NCBI RefSeq assembly: GCF_000284315.1
Contig: NC_017094.1
Span: 2,449,486 to 2,513,485, forward strand
Origin: Leptospirillum ferrooxidans C2-3
Lineage (GTDB): Bacteria > Nitrospirota > Leptospirillia > Leptospirillales > Leptospirillaceae
Length of the DNA stretch: 64,000 bases
Direction of reading: 5' to 3'
Part shown: positions 26,530-35,875 of the stretch, piece after piece
Layout of the letters: every line of letters starts with the position of its first letter
Numbering within the stretch: the first letter of the stretch is position 1
Notes under the pieces: generated by a model
Database searches by the model: none
What the model saw: only the letters and a program-made list of their open reading frames with translations
Told to the model about the DNA's origin: nothing
Program-made: the position numbers and the translations under genes

Positions 26530-28062
26530 TCAGGCGGACTGTTTTTTCAGGTAACTCGTCGTCAGATATTGCTGAAGGATCGTCAGCATATTGTTGACCA
26601 GCCAATAAAGAACAAGTCCAGACGGAAAATTCAAGAAGAAAAAAGTCATGATGACAGGAACGACCATCATGACTTTCTGCTGTACAGGATCCGGAGAGGC
26701 CGGATTCAGACGGTATTGGAGAATCATTGTCAAACCCATCAGTACAGGAAGGATATAGTAAGGATCCTTCAGGGAAAGATCATGGATCCAGAGCATAAAG
26801 GGGGCCTGACGAAGCTCCACCGTATTGTTCAGAATATTATAAAGGGCGACGAAAACAGGGATCTGGACCAACATTGGCAAACATCCGCCAAGGGGATTGA
26901 CCCGCCGTTCCTTATAAAGCGCCATTAAAGCCTGATTGAGGGCTGCCTTGTCGTCTTTATACTGATTCTGGAGTTTCTTGATTTCTGGCTGAAGTGTCTG
27001 CATCTGGTGAATGCTTCGATAACTCATGAACGCCAGTGGAGAAAAGATCAGCTTGATGATGATCGTCACCAGAATGATCGCCAGACCATAATTATGAAAA
27101 ACATGGTGAAGATAGGTCATCAGGAGAAAAAGCGGTTTGGCAATGAGACTGATGAACATGATCCGGCCAAACATGAACCATCCGAAATCGATCGTATCAA
27201 TCAGCGAAGGGTTTTGGGCTTTTAGAAGCGAGTATCTTTTGGGTTCACCGATAACGGAAAAGGTAGCGTCTCCCAGTGTTTCCATCTGAATCCAGGAGTT
27301 TGCTCCCGAGCGATGGATATCGGAAAGGGAAACTCCCTTTGGATTTGCGAAAAGCCCGATAAAGTACTTGTCCTCGTTTCCAAGCCATGCAAGGGGATGA
27401 TCAAAAGAAAAAGCTCCGTCCTTCTTGACCTCTTCCATCTTCCCTTCGGTCGAGTGAATTGGGCCCTGAAACTCCGTTCCGTAGCTCTGGGTAATTTGCG
27501 AAAGGCCGAAATTCTCGCCCGACCCGAATACAACGGCCGCCTTGCCGGGGTTTTTGATTGCGACAGCGACTTCATATCCGGATGAAGGAAGCGTCAATGA
27601 CAATGTGACGGGGTTCCCGTTCACCATGAACTTTTCTTCAAGAAGCGCCGATCCGGTCGAAATCGACTGGGCGGTCATGGAAAGAGGATTTCCGTTGAGG
27701 GTGATCGTGGCCGGATAAAGAGGAATCAGTGTTCCGGAAGATTTGGTGTAAAGCCCCATGGAAGAGAAACCGGGTTTCCGGGGAAGAAGTTCCAGCGGTT
27801 TACCATTGGAAATGTGAGAATAATGGGCCAGTTGCCAACCGACAACCTGTCCGGATTTCAGGGAAACGGTCCAGTGGACATCGGAGCCATTGATCGGGGC
27901 TAGTGCCGTCAATGGATCATCAACCATCGGGATCGAAAGGGCTTCCAATGTTTTTTGTGCGGTAGGAGGAAGATCCTTGGTTTTTGGTTTTTCCCAGATG
28001 GTATAGATCAGAAAATTGAAAGCCAGAACGATCAAGACAACCGGAAGGAGTTTTTTTAACAT
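26530..28062 (-). CDS. yidC: Membrane protein insertase YidC
   Basis: 510 residues. An N-terminal membrane anchor is followed by a large periplasmic beta domain (about residues 30-310) and the five-helix core (YGLAIILVTIIIKLIFSPL, NPLGGCLPMLVQIPVFVALY, FPSGLVLYWLVNNMLTILQQ). The conserved arginine of the core groove is in MSYRSIHQMQ. It is the Gram-negative-type long form, inserting respiratory and other membrane proteins. Confidence 0.96.
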   Translation of the reverse strand: MLKKLLPVVLIVLAFNFLIYTIWEKPKTKDLPPTAQKTLEALSIPMVDDPLTALAPINGSDVHWTVSLKSGQVVGWQLAHYSHISNGKPLELLPRKPGFSSMGLYTKSSGTLIPLYPATITLNGNPLSMTAQSISTGSALLEEKFMVNGNPVTLSLTLPSSGYEVAVAIKNPGKAAVVFGSGENFGLSQITQSYGTEFQGPIHSTEGKMEEVKKDGAFSFDHPLAWLGNEDKYFIGLFANPKGVSLSDIHRSGANSWIQMETLGDATFSVIGEPKRYSLLKAQNPSLIDTIDFGWFMFGRIMFISLIAKPLFLLMTYLHHVFHNYGLAIILVTIIIKLIFSPLAFMSYRSIHQMQTLQPEIKKLQNQYKDDKAALNQALMALYKERRVNPLGGCLPMLVQIPVFVALYNILNNTVELRQAPFMLWIHDLSLKDPYYILPVLMGLTMILQYRLNPASPDPVQQKVMMVVPVIMTFFFLNFPSGLVLYWLVNNMLTILQQYLTTSYLKKQSA

Positions 28063-28122
28063 TGAGGTAAGGACCTTTCCTTCATATCCAATGAATAGGG
28101 GGAGAAAGCTCAGAAGGGGAAC

Positions 28123-28425
28123 CTAGGGATCGTCCCTGCCACCGGGATGGAACGGATTGCACCGGAGGATTCTCCAGAGGGATTTCCGAAAAGCCTTCAA
28201 AAAAGGGTATTTCCGAAAAGCCTCGGCAGAATAGGATGAGCATGAGGGTTCAAAACGGCACGATGGAGCCAACCATGGGGACATGAAGCGCTTGTAAGCG
28301 ACAATCAGACCGATGGAGACCCGTCTGGCCGTTCCCGCAGGATCTCCTTCAGGGCTTTCTGCAGGTGAGCCTGCATCAGGAGAAACTCGACCTTGATGGC
28401 CGGACGTCTTCCCATGAAAATCCAT
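28123..28425 (-). CDS. yidD: Membrane protein insertion efficiency factor YidD
   Basis: The conserved core is LIVAYKRFMSPWLAPSCRFEPSCSSYSAEAFRKYP...LKAFRKSLWRILRCNPFHPGG. This is diagnostic of YidD, a small amphipathic protein next to rnpA and yidC. The frame opens with ATG 28425, overlapping rnpA by 121 bases, which would add an unusual ~40-residue N-terminal segment. No ATG, GTG or TTG occurs nearer the core, so the real start is unclear. Confidence 0.85.
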   Translation of the reverse strand: MDFHGKTSGHQGRVSPDAGSPAESPEGDPAGTARRVSIGLIVAYKRFMSPWLAPSCRFEPSCSSYSAEAFRKYPFLKAFRKSLWRILRCNPFHPGGRDDP

Positions 28426-28646
28426 TGCCCCTCCGAAATGAGTCCAAGAGGCCGGATCGCTTCGCGTATCCGGCGGCGGATACGATTTCTCTCATGAGCT
28501 TTGCCAAGCTTGCGGCCGGAGATGACTGAAACCTGTAAAGCATCACCTGGCTGATAAAATACGACACATTCCTGGAGGGAGATCTTGCGGGAAGGACTCC
28601 GGATCATCTCCTGAATCTGGGATTTTCGCAGAGGGACCCACTTCAA
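28305..28646 (-). CDS. rnpA: Ribonuclease P protein component
   Basis: 113 residues. The RNR motif is AHERNRIRRRIREAIR, with VSVISGRKLGKA before it. It assists the RNase P RNA in trimming tRNA 5' ends. It follows rpmH by 16 bases, the universal bacterial order. Confidence 0.93.
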   Translation of the reverse strand: MKWVPLRKSQIQEMIRSPSRKISLQECVVFYQPGDALQVSVISGRKLGKAHERNRIRRRIREAIRPLGLISEGQWIFMGRRPAIKVEFLLMQAHLQKALKEILRERPDGSPSV

Positions 28647-28662
28647 GATACGAAAACCTGAG

Positions 28663-28797
28663 TCAAACGGTCAGGCGATGACGACCCTTTGCCCTGCGTC
28701 TTTTGATCACATTGCGTCCCTGTGGCGTGGACATTCTCTTCATAAAACCATGTGTTCTCTTGCGCCGAAGATTGCTCGGCTTGAATGTAATGGACAT
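28663..28797 (-). CDS. rpmH: 50S ribosomal protein L34
   Basis: 44 residues, strongly basic. It starts [18 protein letters not shown] and ends [12 protein letters not shown], the full L34 pattern including the [16 protein letters not shown] block. Reading the reverse complement gives ATG at 28797 and TGA at 28663. It is upstream of rnpA as usual. Confidence 0.96.
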   Translation of the reverse strand: MSITFKPSNLRRKRTHGFMKRMSTPQGRNVIKRRRAKGRHRLTV

Positions 28798-28821
28798 GGT
28801 GCAATTTCTCCCTTATGAATT

Positions 28822-28839
28822 GGGGGGCGAAAGCCCCCC
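28822..28839 (-). other. GC-rich hairpin in the rplI-rpmH gap
   Basis: GGGGGGC / GCCCCCC with a GAAA-type tetraloop, 25 bases before rpmH. No T tract follows on either strand, so it is more likely an mRNA processing or attenuation structure separating rplI from rpmH than a full terminator. Confidence 0.5.
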
Positions 28840-28868
28840 TGATTACGATTGTTTCTGTCCGGACAGGT

Positions 28869-29324
28869 TCAGGCAGAAGGAACCAGCTCAACCTTGAGGT
28901 TGGCCTGGACTTTCTCTCCCAGCCTGACGGGAACAACACAATGTCCGAGTTCCTTTATGGGACGCTCGAGATGGATTTGTTTGCGATCAAGATGAATCTC
29001 GTGTTTTTGCAAACCGTCGACAATATCCTGAGCCGTAACCGAACCGAACAAACGGTCAGCATCCCCAACCTTGACGGAAAGGGTAAGCTCCATCTCTGAA
29101 AGGCGTCCTGCGAGAACGAGAAGTGACTGATGGTGTTTCTCGGCACGCTCCTTGGCCTGCTTCCGATGAAGTTCAACAAGCTCAAGATTATGCCTGTCCG
29201 CTTCAATGACCAACTGCTTGGGCATCAGGAAGTTTCTGGCAAAGCCCTTTGACACCTGAACGAGATCCCCAGCTTTTCCCAATTTTTCAACATCTTGCTT
29301 TAAAATGACAGAAACTTTGCTCAT
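28869..29324 (-). CDS. rplI: 50S ribosomal protein L9
   Basis: 151 residues from ATG 29324, which is preceded by AAAGGAGGAG. The open frame extends to 29381 but lacks an RBS. The N-terminal L9 signature is SVILKQDVEKLGKAGDLVQVSKGFARNFLMP, followed by the long helix and the C-terminal domain. It stands upstream of rpmH where dnaA is often found. Confidence 0.94.
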   Translation of the reverse strand: MSKVSVILKQDVEKLGKAGDLVQVSKGFARNFLMPKQLVIEADRHNLELVELHRKQAKERAEKHHQSLLVLAGRLSEMELTLSVKVGDADRLFGSVTAQDIVDGLQKHEIHLDRKQIHLERPIKELGHCVVPVRLGEKVQANLKVELVPSA

Positions 29325-29352
29325 GGCTCCTCCTTTAATCCTTAACCGGGGA

Positions 29353-29381
29353 AAGTTATCAGATCTGGACAATCGAGTCAA
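29353..29381 (-). promoter_or_regulatory. Candidate sigma-70 promoter for rplI and downstream genes
   Basis: On the minus strand TTGACT and TAACTT are 17 bases apart, with the start codon about 30 bases further on. The -10 box is weak. The whole rplI-to-mnmA run could be driven from here. Confidence 0.35.
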
Positions 29382-29699
29382 TCCTAATTGGAAAATCCAA
29401 AACGCCTACCCCTTTTCCGGGTCTGGATGACCCCAGATATTGAGGTAAGGGCAACCTACAACAATTGTAAACAAAAAAACATTTTTGAATTCATAAAGCC
29501 GTCTCTTTTCCACACCAGATTCTGAATGAAGAGAGGGAATTCCAGCTCTTCTAACCATCGGCATCAATATTGCTTAGTCAAAAAAACCACCCGGGCTGAC
29601 GAAAGCCTGTCGTTCAAATTCTGTTTTATCCCACTGTCAAAACAAATCACGATTCAAAGCGAAGGAGCTGTCGCCATCAATTGCGGGCGAATACTGCCA
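29382..29699. other. Divergent intergenic region between rplI and the MOT1-like gene
   Basis: AT-rich, with ATTGTAAACAAAAAAAC around 29463-29479. An open frame runs through it from ATG 29526 into the MOT1-like gene, but the encoded stretch is not conserved-looking. No DnaA-box cluster (TTATCCACA) was seen, so it does not look like an origin. Confidence 0.45.
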
Positions 29700-31295
29700 A
29701 TGGAACGCTTACGCTTATTTTGCGCTTTTTCAAAAATCGGTCTGGGGACATTCCGGCCCAGGGAATTATGGGGATCGTTCTTCGACCTCTGGTTCCTTGT
29801 GCCCATTACCGGAATTCTCGTCGATTCCGAGTCGGGAGGAGATGCCAGAAGTCTGGGTCTGAATTTCCTCTACCTCGGATGCGCCTATCTTATGTCCGCG
29901 CTGATCTTCAGAACACCCCTCCCCCTTCAGCCCCTGAAAGTCTGGGCCTTTCTCTTTCTGATCCTGCACCCGACACCCATGATCGCATCCATTTCAGCGG
30001 TTCTATTGGGAATATTGCTCTTCCTGTCCGGTCAGTCCGGACTCACCGACAGACTGTCCCGTATTCTGGACGATCGCGCCATCAGGGGAGTGAAACGGGC
30101 GGTCTCCATCTATGTCACCAGCGTGGGGGGGATTTCTCTCCTTCTTTGGGGTCTTCATCACATTCCGGGGATCAACCTTTCCCGATTTACGGGATCGAAC
30201 CCAGGGTTCGGCCCCCATGCACCAGGAAGCCTTCTTGAAGTTCTTCTACTGGTTCTTCCCCAATTGCCGGTCACTCTTATCAATGGAATTCTGGCAACGG
30301 TCCGGGAAAAGCAGACATCCGATACTCTTTCCGAACAGTCCAGAGACAGACTGACAGGAAACATCACCTCGTGCTGGCTGGGTCTTGCCAATCTTCTGGC
30401 CGGTTTTTTGGGTTTGCTTCCCTTCTGCCACGGCTCCGGGGGTCTCCGCTCTTACCGGAGGCACGATATCCGGACCATTCTTCCGTCTCTTTCTTCATCC
30501 GCCGTTCTGATCGCTCTCGGAGCGATTTTGATACGGGAGAAAATCACCTTGCCCGGACCGGCATTTTTCGCCCTTTTCCTCGCCGGATTCCTTTTTTCGG
30601 AATATCTCATCGCCCGAAGGGGTCTCCTGAAATCCGGAGTCTACGAGAAGGTCTCAAAGGCCGATCAACAGAGAAACCCTCTTGAGATCTGGATTCTCTC
30701 AGGGGGAATGATCTCTGGTCTCCTCGCTCTTGGGGGAATTCCGGCGGTAATGGTTTTTCTTCTGGGAATGAATACGGTCCTGACCATTTCAAAAACAAAC
30801 CATCGTCTGGAAAGAGCCCCTGGACAAGGAGCCGTCCTGACCATTACAGAAAACATTTTGATCCCGGGAAAAATCTGGGAAGCAAAGAGCGATTTCAGAC
30901 CGGTCATGAAGAAGAACCGGATCTTTACCAATAAGCGTTTCGTGGAAGGAACAATCACTCCATCCTTGTCTGAAAACAAGCCCTCCACAAGGACCAACCG
31001 GTTCAATCAGGGAATCGATTTCCCGGTATTTGCCGACGGGAACGCCCTGATTTCCGATCCCCAGATTTCATCTTCGTCTCCGGTAAGGGGAGATCCGGAA
31101 CAGATCAGCACCATGAGATCGCTCTATCGTCGCCCAAGAGAAGCGATCGATATCATCCCTGGATCCATTCTCCTTTTGTTCCTCTTTTTCTTCTTTGTCC
31201 TGCCCTGCCCCCAATCCTTTCCCAAAAAATCCAAAAACATTCCACTTGCCCAGAAAAGACTCTTCTCGGGACCCACCCGAATCCGCGCTCCATAG
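29700..31295 (+). CDS. MOT1-type molybdate/sulfate transporter homologue with C-terminal extension
   Basis: A multi-helix membrane protein. Family landmarks are LGTFRPRELWGSFFDLW, PLQPLKVWA, LPQLPVTLINGILAT and LANLLAGFLGLLPFCHGSGGL. These correspond to the GDLGTF, QPMKA, QLPVT and PMCHGxGG motifs of MOT1 transporters. The frame is open from 29526, but ATG 29700 fits the usual N-terminus. After the transport core (about residue 380) come ~150 extra residues, largely polar, with a terminal hydrophobic helix (IIPGSILLLFLFFFFVLP) and a basic tail. Molybdate import would suit the nif genes 4 kb downstream. The usual GDLG aspartate is not conserved here, so specificity is uncertain. Confidence 0.75.
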   Translation: MERLRLFCAFSKIGLGTFRPRELWGSFFDLWFLVPITGILVDSESGGDARSLGLNFLYLGCAYLMSALIFRTPLPLQPLKVWAFLFLILHPTPMIASISAVLLGILLFLSGQSGLTDRLSRILDDRAIRGVKRAVSIYVTSVGGISLLLWGLHHIPGINLSRFTGSNPGFGPHAPGSLLEVLLLVLPQLPVTLINGILATVREKQTSDTLSEQSRDRLTGNITSCWLGLANLLAGFLGLLPFCHGSGGLRSYRRHDIRTILPSLSSSAVLIALGAILIREKITLPGPAFFALFLAGFLFSEYLIARRGLLKSGVYEKVSKADQQRNPLEIWILSGGMISGLLALGGIPAVMVFLLGMNTVLTISKTNHRLERAPGQGAVLTITENILIPGKIWEAKSDFRPVMKKNRIFTNKRFVEGTITPSLSENKPSTRTNRFNQGIDFPVFADGNALISDPQISSSSPVRGDPEQISTMRSLYRRPREAIDIIPGSILLLFLFFFFVLPCPQSFPKKSKNIPLAQKRLFSGPTRIRAP

Positions 31296-31391
31296 ATCAC
31301 CTCCGATTTCTTGCGACCACTTCCAAAGACACAGTCCTGTCTTTGGAACATTCACTTCCGTCGAAAAACACAAGAATCGAAAGGGATCGCC

Positions 31392-32552
31392 ATGAGACCG
31401 TTTCATATCACAAGAAGACACGGAAAACCGCTTTTTCCGGTGAAATATTTGCTGTTGATTCTCCTTGTATCAATACCCGGATTCAAACAGGCTTTTGCCG
31501 ATACCCAAAGCCAGACATCTCCCGCCACAGCCGACAAAATCAAAAAATCGGACAAGGCCGGTAACACCCCATCACCGGATGGTGACGGATTGTCCTGGAA
31601 CGGGATAGATGCCCTTAAAGCCTACCGGAAGATGTGGAACCCTCTTTCTGCAGGACCGGAGCTCATTCCCATGGCCGACACCGCCCCTCCGGGAGAGTTC
31701 TATATCCGGCCATTCTTCTATGGCCAGTTTACCCAAGCCCAGTATACCGACAGCGGAGGCATTCATTCCCTTCCTGCCGGCTTTTACCAGACACAGCTTC
31801 TTTCCCTTGCGGAAATCGGAGTCGGACTGACGGACAACACCCAATTCACCATTTTCCCATCGATGGTCTCGCTTTGGTCCGGAGCCGACGGACGGATCAA
31901 CAACGGAAGCGGATTCTCGGATCTGACCATGGAGATCAAGTACCGTTTCTTTGTCCAGCACCCGGACCGGAAAATCCCCTCGATGGCATTCGCCATGCAT
32001 GTGACCCTTCCAACATCAAGCTGGACGAATGCTCCTGTTCCTCCGGGAGGATTACCCCCTCTTGCCAGGATTCCATCCACCCACTATGGAGCTCCGGCCA
32101 TCACCCCGGCTCTTCTGACCCGTTATATTGCCAAACCATTTCGACTCTACGCAGATTTTTTCTACACATATGACTTTCCAAACAATGCGGCAATAGCGGG
32201 ATCCCCCGGAAAACCACTCGTCCAGTTCGGAGATATCGCCCAGTACCGGCTGGGAGCCGAAACCATGATCAATGACAAAACAGGCACCGGATTCATCTTG
32301 GAGTTTGCCGGGGAGTCCGGTCTCCCCTTCTCTGTCGACGGCCTCCCGATCAATGGAGGAGGCGCCCATGTCGGTGCGTTCAACATCTGGGGACTTCAAC
32401 CCACCTTCGAAACCAATCTGTCCAGAAACATCATCTGTTCCATCGGCGTGCTTTTGCCGATCGCCGGAACCAATCAATACCAGTCGATCAACCCCAATTT
32501 TTCGATTTACTGGTATTGGGGACCAGGCGGAGGAGATGTCGTAGCCAGATAG
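31392..32552 (+). CDS. Predicted outer-membrane beta-barrel protein, unknown function (paralogue A)
   Basis: About 386 residues from ATG 31392; the frame is open to 31311 but the signal peptide starts here. The signal sequence is basic then hydrophobic (KYLLLILLVSIPGFKQAFA). The mature part has alternating aromatic/glycine strands (FYIRPFFYGQF, TMEIKYRFFV, FRLYADFFYTYDF) and ends in YWYWGPGGGDVVAR. This resembles the transporter-like or MetA-pathway outer-membrane proteins. It shares architecture with the next gene. Confidence 0.65.
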   Translation: MRPFHITRRHGKPLFPVKYLLLILLVSIPGFKQAFADTQSQTSPATADKIKKSDKAGNTPSPDGDGLSWNGIDALKAYRKMWNPLSAGPELIPMADTAPPGEFYIRPFFYGQFTQAQYTDSGGIHSLPAGFYQTQLLSLAEIGVGLTDNTQFTIFPSMVSLWSGADGRINNGSGFSDLTMEIKYRFFVQHPDRKIPSMAFAMHVTLPTSSWTNAPVPPGGLPPLARIPSTHYGAPAITPALLTRYIAKPFRLYADFFYTYDFPNNAAIAGSPGKPLVQFGDIAQYRLGAETMINDKTGTGFILEFAGESGLPFSVDGLPINGGGAHVGAFNIWGLQPTFETNLSRNIICSIGVLLPIAGTNQYQSINPNFSIYWYWGPGGGDVVAR

Positions 32553-32646
32553 ATTTCCGTTGTTATCGTGAACGTTCTGGAGGTTGGAGAAAAGATCCAC
32601 CAGCCTCCAGAACATGCTTCTCTTTAAAATACAGGAGGACCCGAAG

Positions 32647-33774
32647 ATGGACATACTCTCCGGCATACGCATCGCCATTCCCGTTCTTCTGCTTTTACTG
32701 CCCGTTCCGAATGCGGCCTGGTCAAGCTCTCCTGCCCCGACCGGAACGGACAGTCAAAATGGGGCGCCTTCCAATATCCAGCCTCCCTCCGAGGATGATC
32801 TTCTCCCGGAGTTCGACAAATTGATGAAACCGGACTACCTCCCATGGGGACCATTGACAAGCGGCCCATTTTTTACAGGGAACGCCAATACCGTTCCGGT
32901 CGGATCCTTTTTTGTCCGCAGTGCCTGGTCCGACAATCTGATGTTTGGCCAGGGACTGAACCTGTCATCCATGAGCGGAGAATCGCGCATTGATGTGGGA
33001 CTTATGAAAAACCTTGAGATGGATCTGGTCGTCCCTGTCGGAATCAATTCCCAGGACAGCGCGGGAACAAACAACCAGAGAATAACCCGCTGGGGCGTGG
33101 GAGATACCGTGATCTTTTTCCGATACAACTTTCTATTGGAACACGATGTCTATTCCCTGTGGCACCGGCCATCCCTGACCATCGAACCACAGATTGTCCT
33201 CCCCACCGGGAAATACACGGAACTCAGCCCGACAGCCAACGGACTCGACCAGATGGGAAACGGAACCACCAACGAAGGGCTCTACCTGATCGCTAAAAAA
33301 AGTGCGAAACCCTTCCGTCTGTATTTCATGGCGGGAGATATTGTGCAAAACCCGGCCACAGTGGGCGCCAACTATGCCTCCAACAATGTCACCTTCACCC
33401 CCATTCCCTGTACGGCGTCCGGTCAATGCCAATCGGGCCGATTCAACATGGTGGACGGAAATCTTGTCGACTATTCGCTCGCTGTTGAACAGATTCTGAA
33501 CGACAACTACGGACTCGGATATGTCCTGGAGGTGGTGGGGCAGACACAAACAGGCTCAAGCCTTGTCTTCGGAAATGCGACAGTGCCTTCCTGGAGCTAT
33601 TTATGGGTCGCACCGTCCTTTGAAGTGAAGTATCCCAGTACCGGGAAAATGGCGGTCACATGGAGCGTCGGGGTAGCGTTACCCCTTTACCAGTCGAATA
33701 TTCCGCAGATGTATACCCCATTCGGAATGGCGACTGTCTGGTATAACGGTGTCTTCGGATACAGAGGAGAATAA
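32647..33774 (+). CDS. Predicted outer-membrane beta-barrel protein, unknown function (paralogue B)
   Basis: About 375 residues from ATG 32647, with AGGAGG at 32633-32638. Signal peptide IAIPVLLLLLPVPNAAWS. Mature features parallel the upstream gene: a lead-in with PVGSFFVRSAW, VGDTVIFFRYNF, AKPFRLYFMAGD, then YSLAVEQILNDNYGLGYVLEVVG and a C-terminal SVGVALPLYQ strand. The two are probably diverged duplicates. It precedes the TPR lipoprotein gene by one base. Confidence 0.65.
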   Translation: MDILSGIRIAIPVLLLLLPVPNAAWSSSPAPTGTDSQNGAPSNIQPPSEDDLLPEFDKLMKPDYLPWGPLTSGPFFTGNANTVPVGSFFVRSAWSDNLMFGQGLNLSSMSGESRIDVGLMKNLEMDLVVPVGINSQDSAGTNNQRITRWGVGDTVIFFRYNFLLEHDVYSLWHRPSLTIEPQIVLPTGKYTELSPTANGLDQMGNGTTNEGLYLIAKKSAKPFRLYFMAGDIVQNPATVGANYASNNVTFTPIPCTASGQCQSGRFNMVDGNLVDYSLAVEQILNDNYGLGYVLEVVGQTQTGSSLVFGNATVPSWSYLWVAPSFEVKYPSTGKMAVTWSVGVALPLYQSNIPQMYTPFGMATVWYNGVFGYRGE

Positions 33775-33775
33775 A

Positions 33776-34465
33776 ATGAATACCAAAAAAATGGAAAGAA
33801 AAATCCTTTACCGAGCCTTCTTTGGGTGTCTCATCCTCTTTTCGGTTCTTTCCGGTTGTGCGGAGACTCCCACAAAAACAGAATCCGCCTATTTGTTCGA
33901 ACGCGATGGCTACAAGGCCTATCAGGACCATCGGTGGGTCGAGGCGGAAAAGGATTACCGCCAGGCATCGAATCTTGATCCCCTGAACCTCAAGTACAGG
34001 AATAATCTTTCCATCATCCTTCACAGGGAAGGGAAGGAAAGGGAAGCGGGAAAGATTCTTGAACTTGGGCAGATGGAAAACTCCCCGGCAGGAGAACATA
34101 TCCTCATCAGCCGCGCCCATACGTTGCTGGAGCGACATCAATATCCACAGGCTAAAGAGATCCTTGACGGAATGCGCTTCTCCCGAAGCTGGCCCACAGG
34201 ATTCAAGAGGCTGATGGCCTATGCGGATATCCGAACCGGCCATTATGGAGAGGCATCCATTCTCCTTCACGAAATCATTCAAAAAAGACCCCGGGATCCG
34301 GTGGTATTGGGATATCTCTCAATTGTATACAAGAAAGAGGGAGCGGAGAGTCTGGCCCAGAAAAATTTCCAACGGGCCCTGGAGCTCTCCCGCTCATCGA
34401 GATTCCGGAAATCCCTCGCGCTTCTTTTTAACGAAACAGACAGCGGAAGTAAAAATGCTCCCTGA
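33776..34465 (+). CDS. TPR-repeat lipoprotein
   Basis: About 229 residues from ATG 33776 (GAGGAGAATAAA in front). A signal sequence ends in the lipobox FSVLSGC. The mature protein has several TPR units (DGYKAYQDHRWVEAEKDYRQAS, ILLHEIIQKRPRDPVVLGYLS, YKKEGAESLAQKNFQRALEL). TadD- or PilF-like lipoproteins have this layout, but no pilus genes are nearby. It is co-transcribed with the two barrel proteins, so it may assist their assembly. Confidence 0.75.
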   Translation: MNTKKMERKILYRAFFGCLILFSVLSGCAETPTKTESAYLFERDGYKAYQDHRWVEAEKDYRQASNLDPLNLKYRNNLSIILHREGKEREAGKILELGQMENSPAGEHILISRAHTLLERHQYPQAKEILDGMRFSRSWPTGFKRLMAYADIRTGHYGEASILLHEIIQKRPRDPVVLGYLSIVYKKEGAESLAQKNFQRALELSRSSRFRKSLALLFNETDSGSKNAP

Positions 34466-34562
34466 CGACAATGCTCCGATAGACCTGTAAAATCTTTAAC
34501 TTATTTTGTCATTTGGATTTTATGGAAAATTGACAGGGGGGTGAGAGGTCCCTTTGACCCCA

Positions 34563-34611
34563 TACCATTTTTGTACCTAAATGGTACGATTGTTGACATT
34601 TTGTGATCACA
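34563..34611. promoter_or_regulatory. Two palindromes upstream of the nif promoter
   Basis: TACCATTT (34563-34570) and AAATGGTA (34579-34586) form an inverted repeat with an 8-base spacer. TGTGATCACA (34602-34611) is a perfect palindrome. They lie 53-101 bases before the -24 box, where enhancer or repressor sites are expected. A TTGACA sits between them at 34593-34598. No regulator can be named. Confidence 0.4.
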
Positions 34612-34663
34612 TTTCCTTTTTCCAGAAAAGCAGAAATCCTGTTTCAAGCATAACATGCGGATC

Positions 34664-34679
34664 TGGCACGCTCATTGCT
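34664..34679 (+). promoter_or_regulatory. Sigma-54 (-24/-12) promoter of the nif cluster
   Basis: TGGCACG-CTCA-TTGCT matches the RpoN consensus TGGCACG-N4-TTGCW at every fixed position. Transcription would begin near 34690, about 200 bases before nifH. It requires an enhancer-binding activator, normally NifA, which is not encoded in this window. Confidence 0.93.
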
Positions 34680-34689
34680 AGTAATATCA

Positions 34690-35766
<1,077 letters not shown>

Positions 35767-35787
35767 TTCTCGCTCTTTTCAATCATG

Positions 35788-35808
35788 AAGGGGGAGCTGC
35801 TCCCCCTT
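35788..35808 (+). other. nifH-nifD intercistronic hairpin
   Basis: AAGGGGGAG / CTCCCCCTT with a 3-base loop, 22 bases after the nifH stop. The following CTATCTTCCTTC is pyrimidine-rich but not a T run, so mRNA 3'-end protection or partial termination is likely. This would give more nifH than nifDK message. Confidence 0.6.
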
Positions 35809-35875
35809 CTATCTTCCTTCTGTCCCACCTTATGCAGGGAAATGTCCCTGAATCGCCATCCGATCGGAGGGTTCC

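Noticed and set aside
29526-29699. N-terminal extension of the MOT1-like protein from ATG 29526
   Set aside because: The 58 extra residues are not hydrophobic or family-like; ATG 29700 fits the transporter N-terminus better, though neither start has a strong RBS.
29325-29700. Replication origin beside the rplI-parAB block
   Set aside because: No cluster of TTATCCACA-like DnaA boxes or AT-rich 13-mers was seen, and dnaA is absent from the window.
34602-34611. TGTGATCACA as a Crp site
   Set aside because: Crp sites need six bases between TGTGA and TCACA; here the halves abut, so it is noted only as a palindrome.
34640-34655. TGT-N10-ACA match to a NifA upstream activator site
   Set aside because: It ends only 8 bases before the -24 box; NifA sites normally lie about 80-150 bases upstream so that DNA can loop. 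Probably chance.
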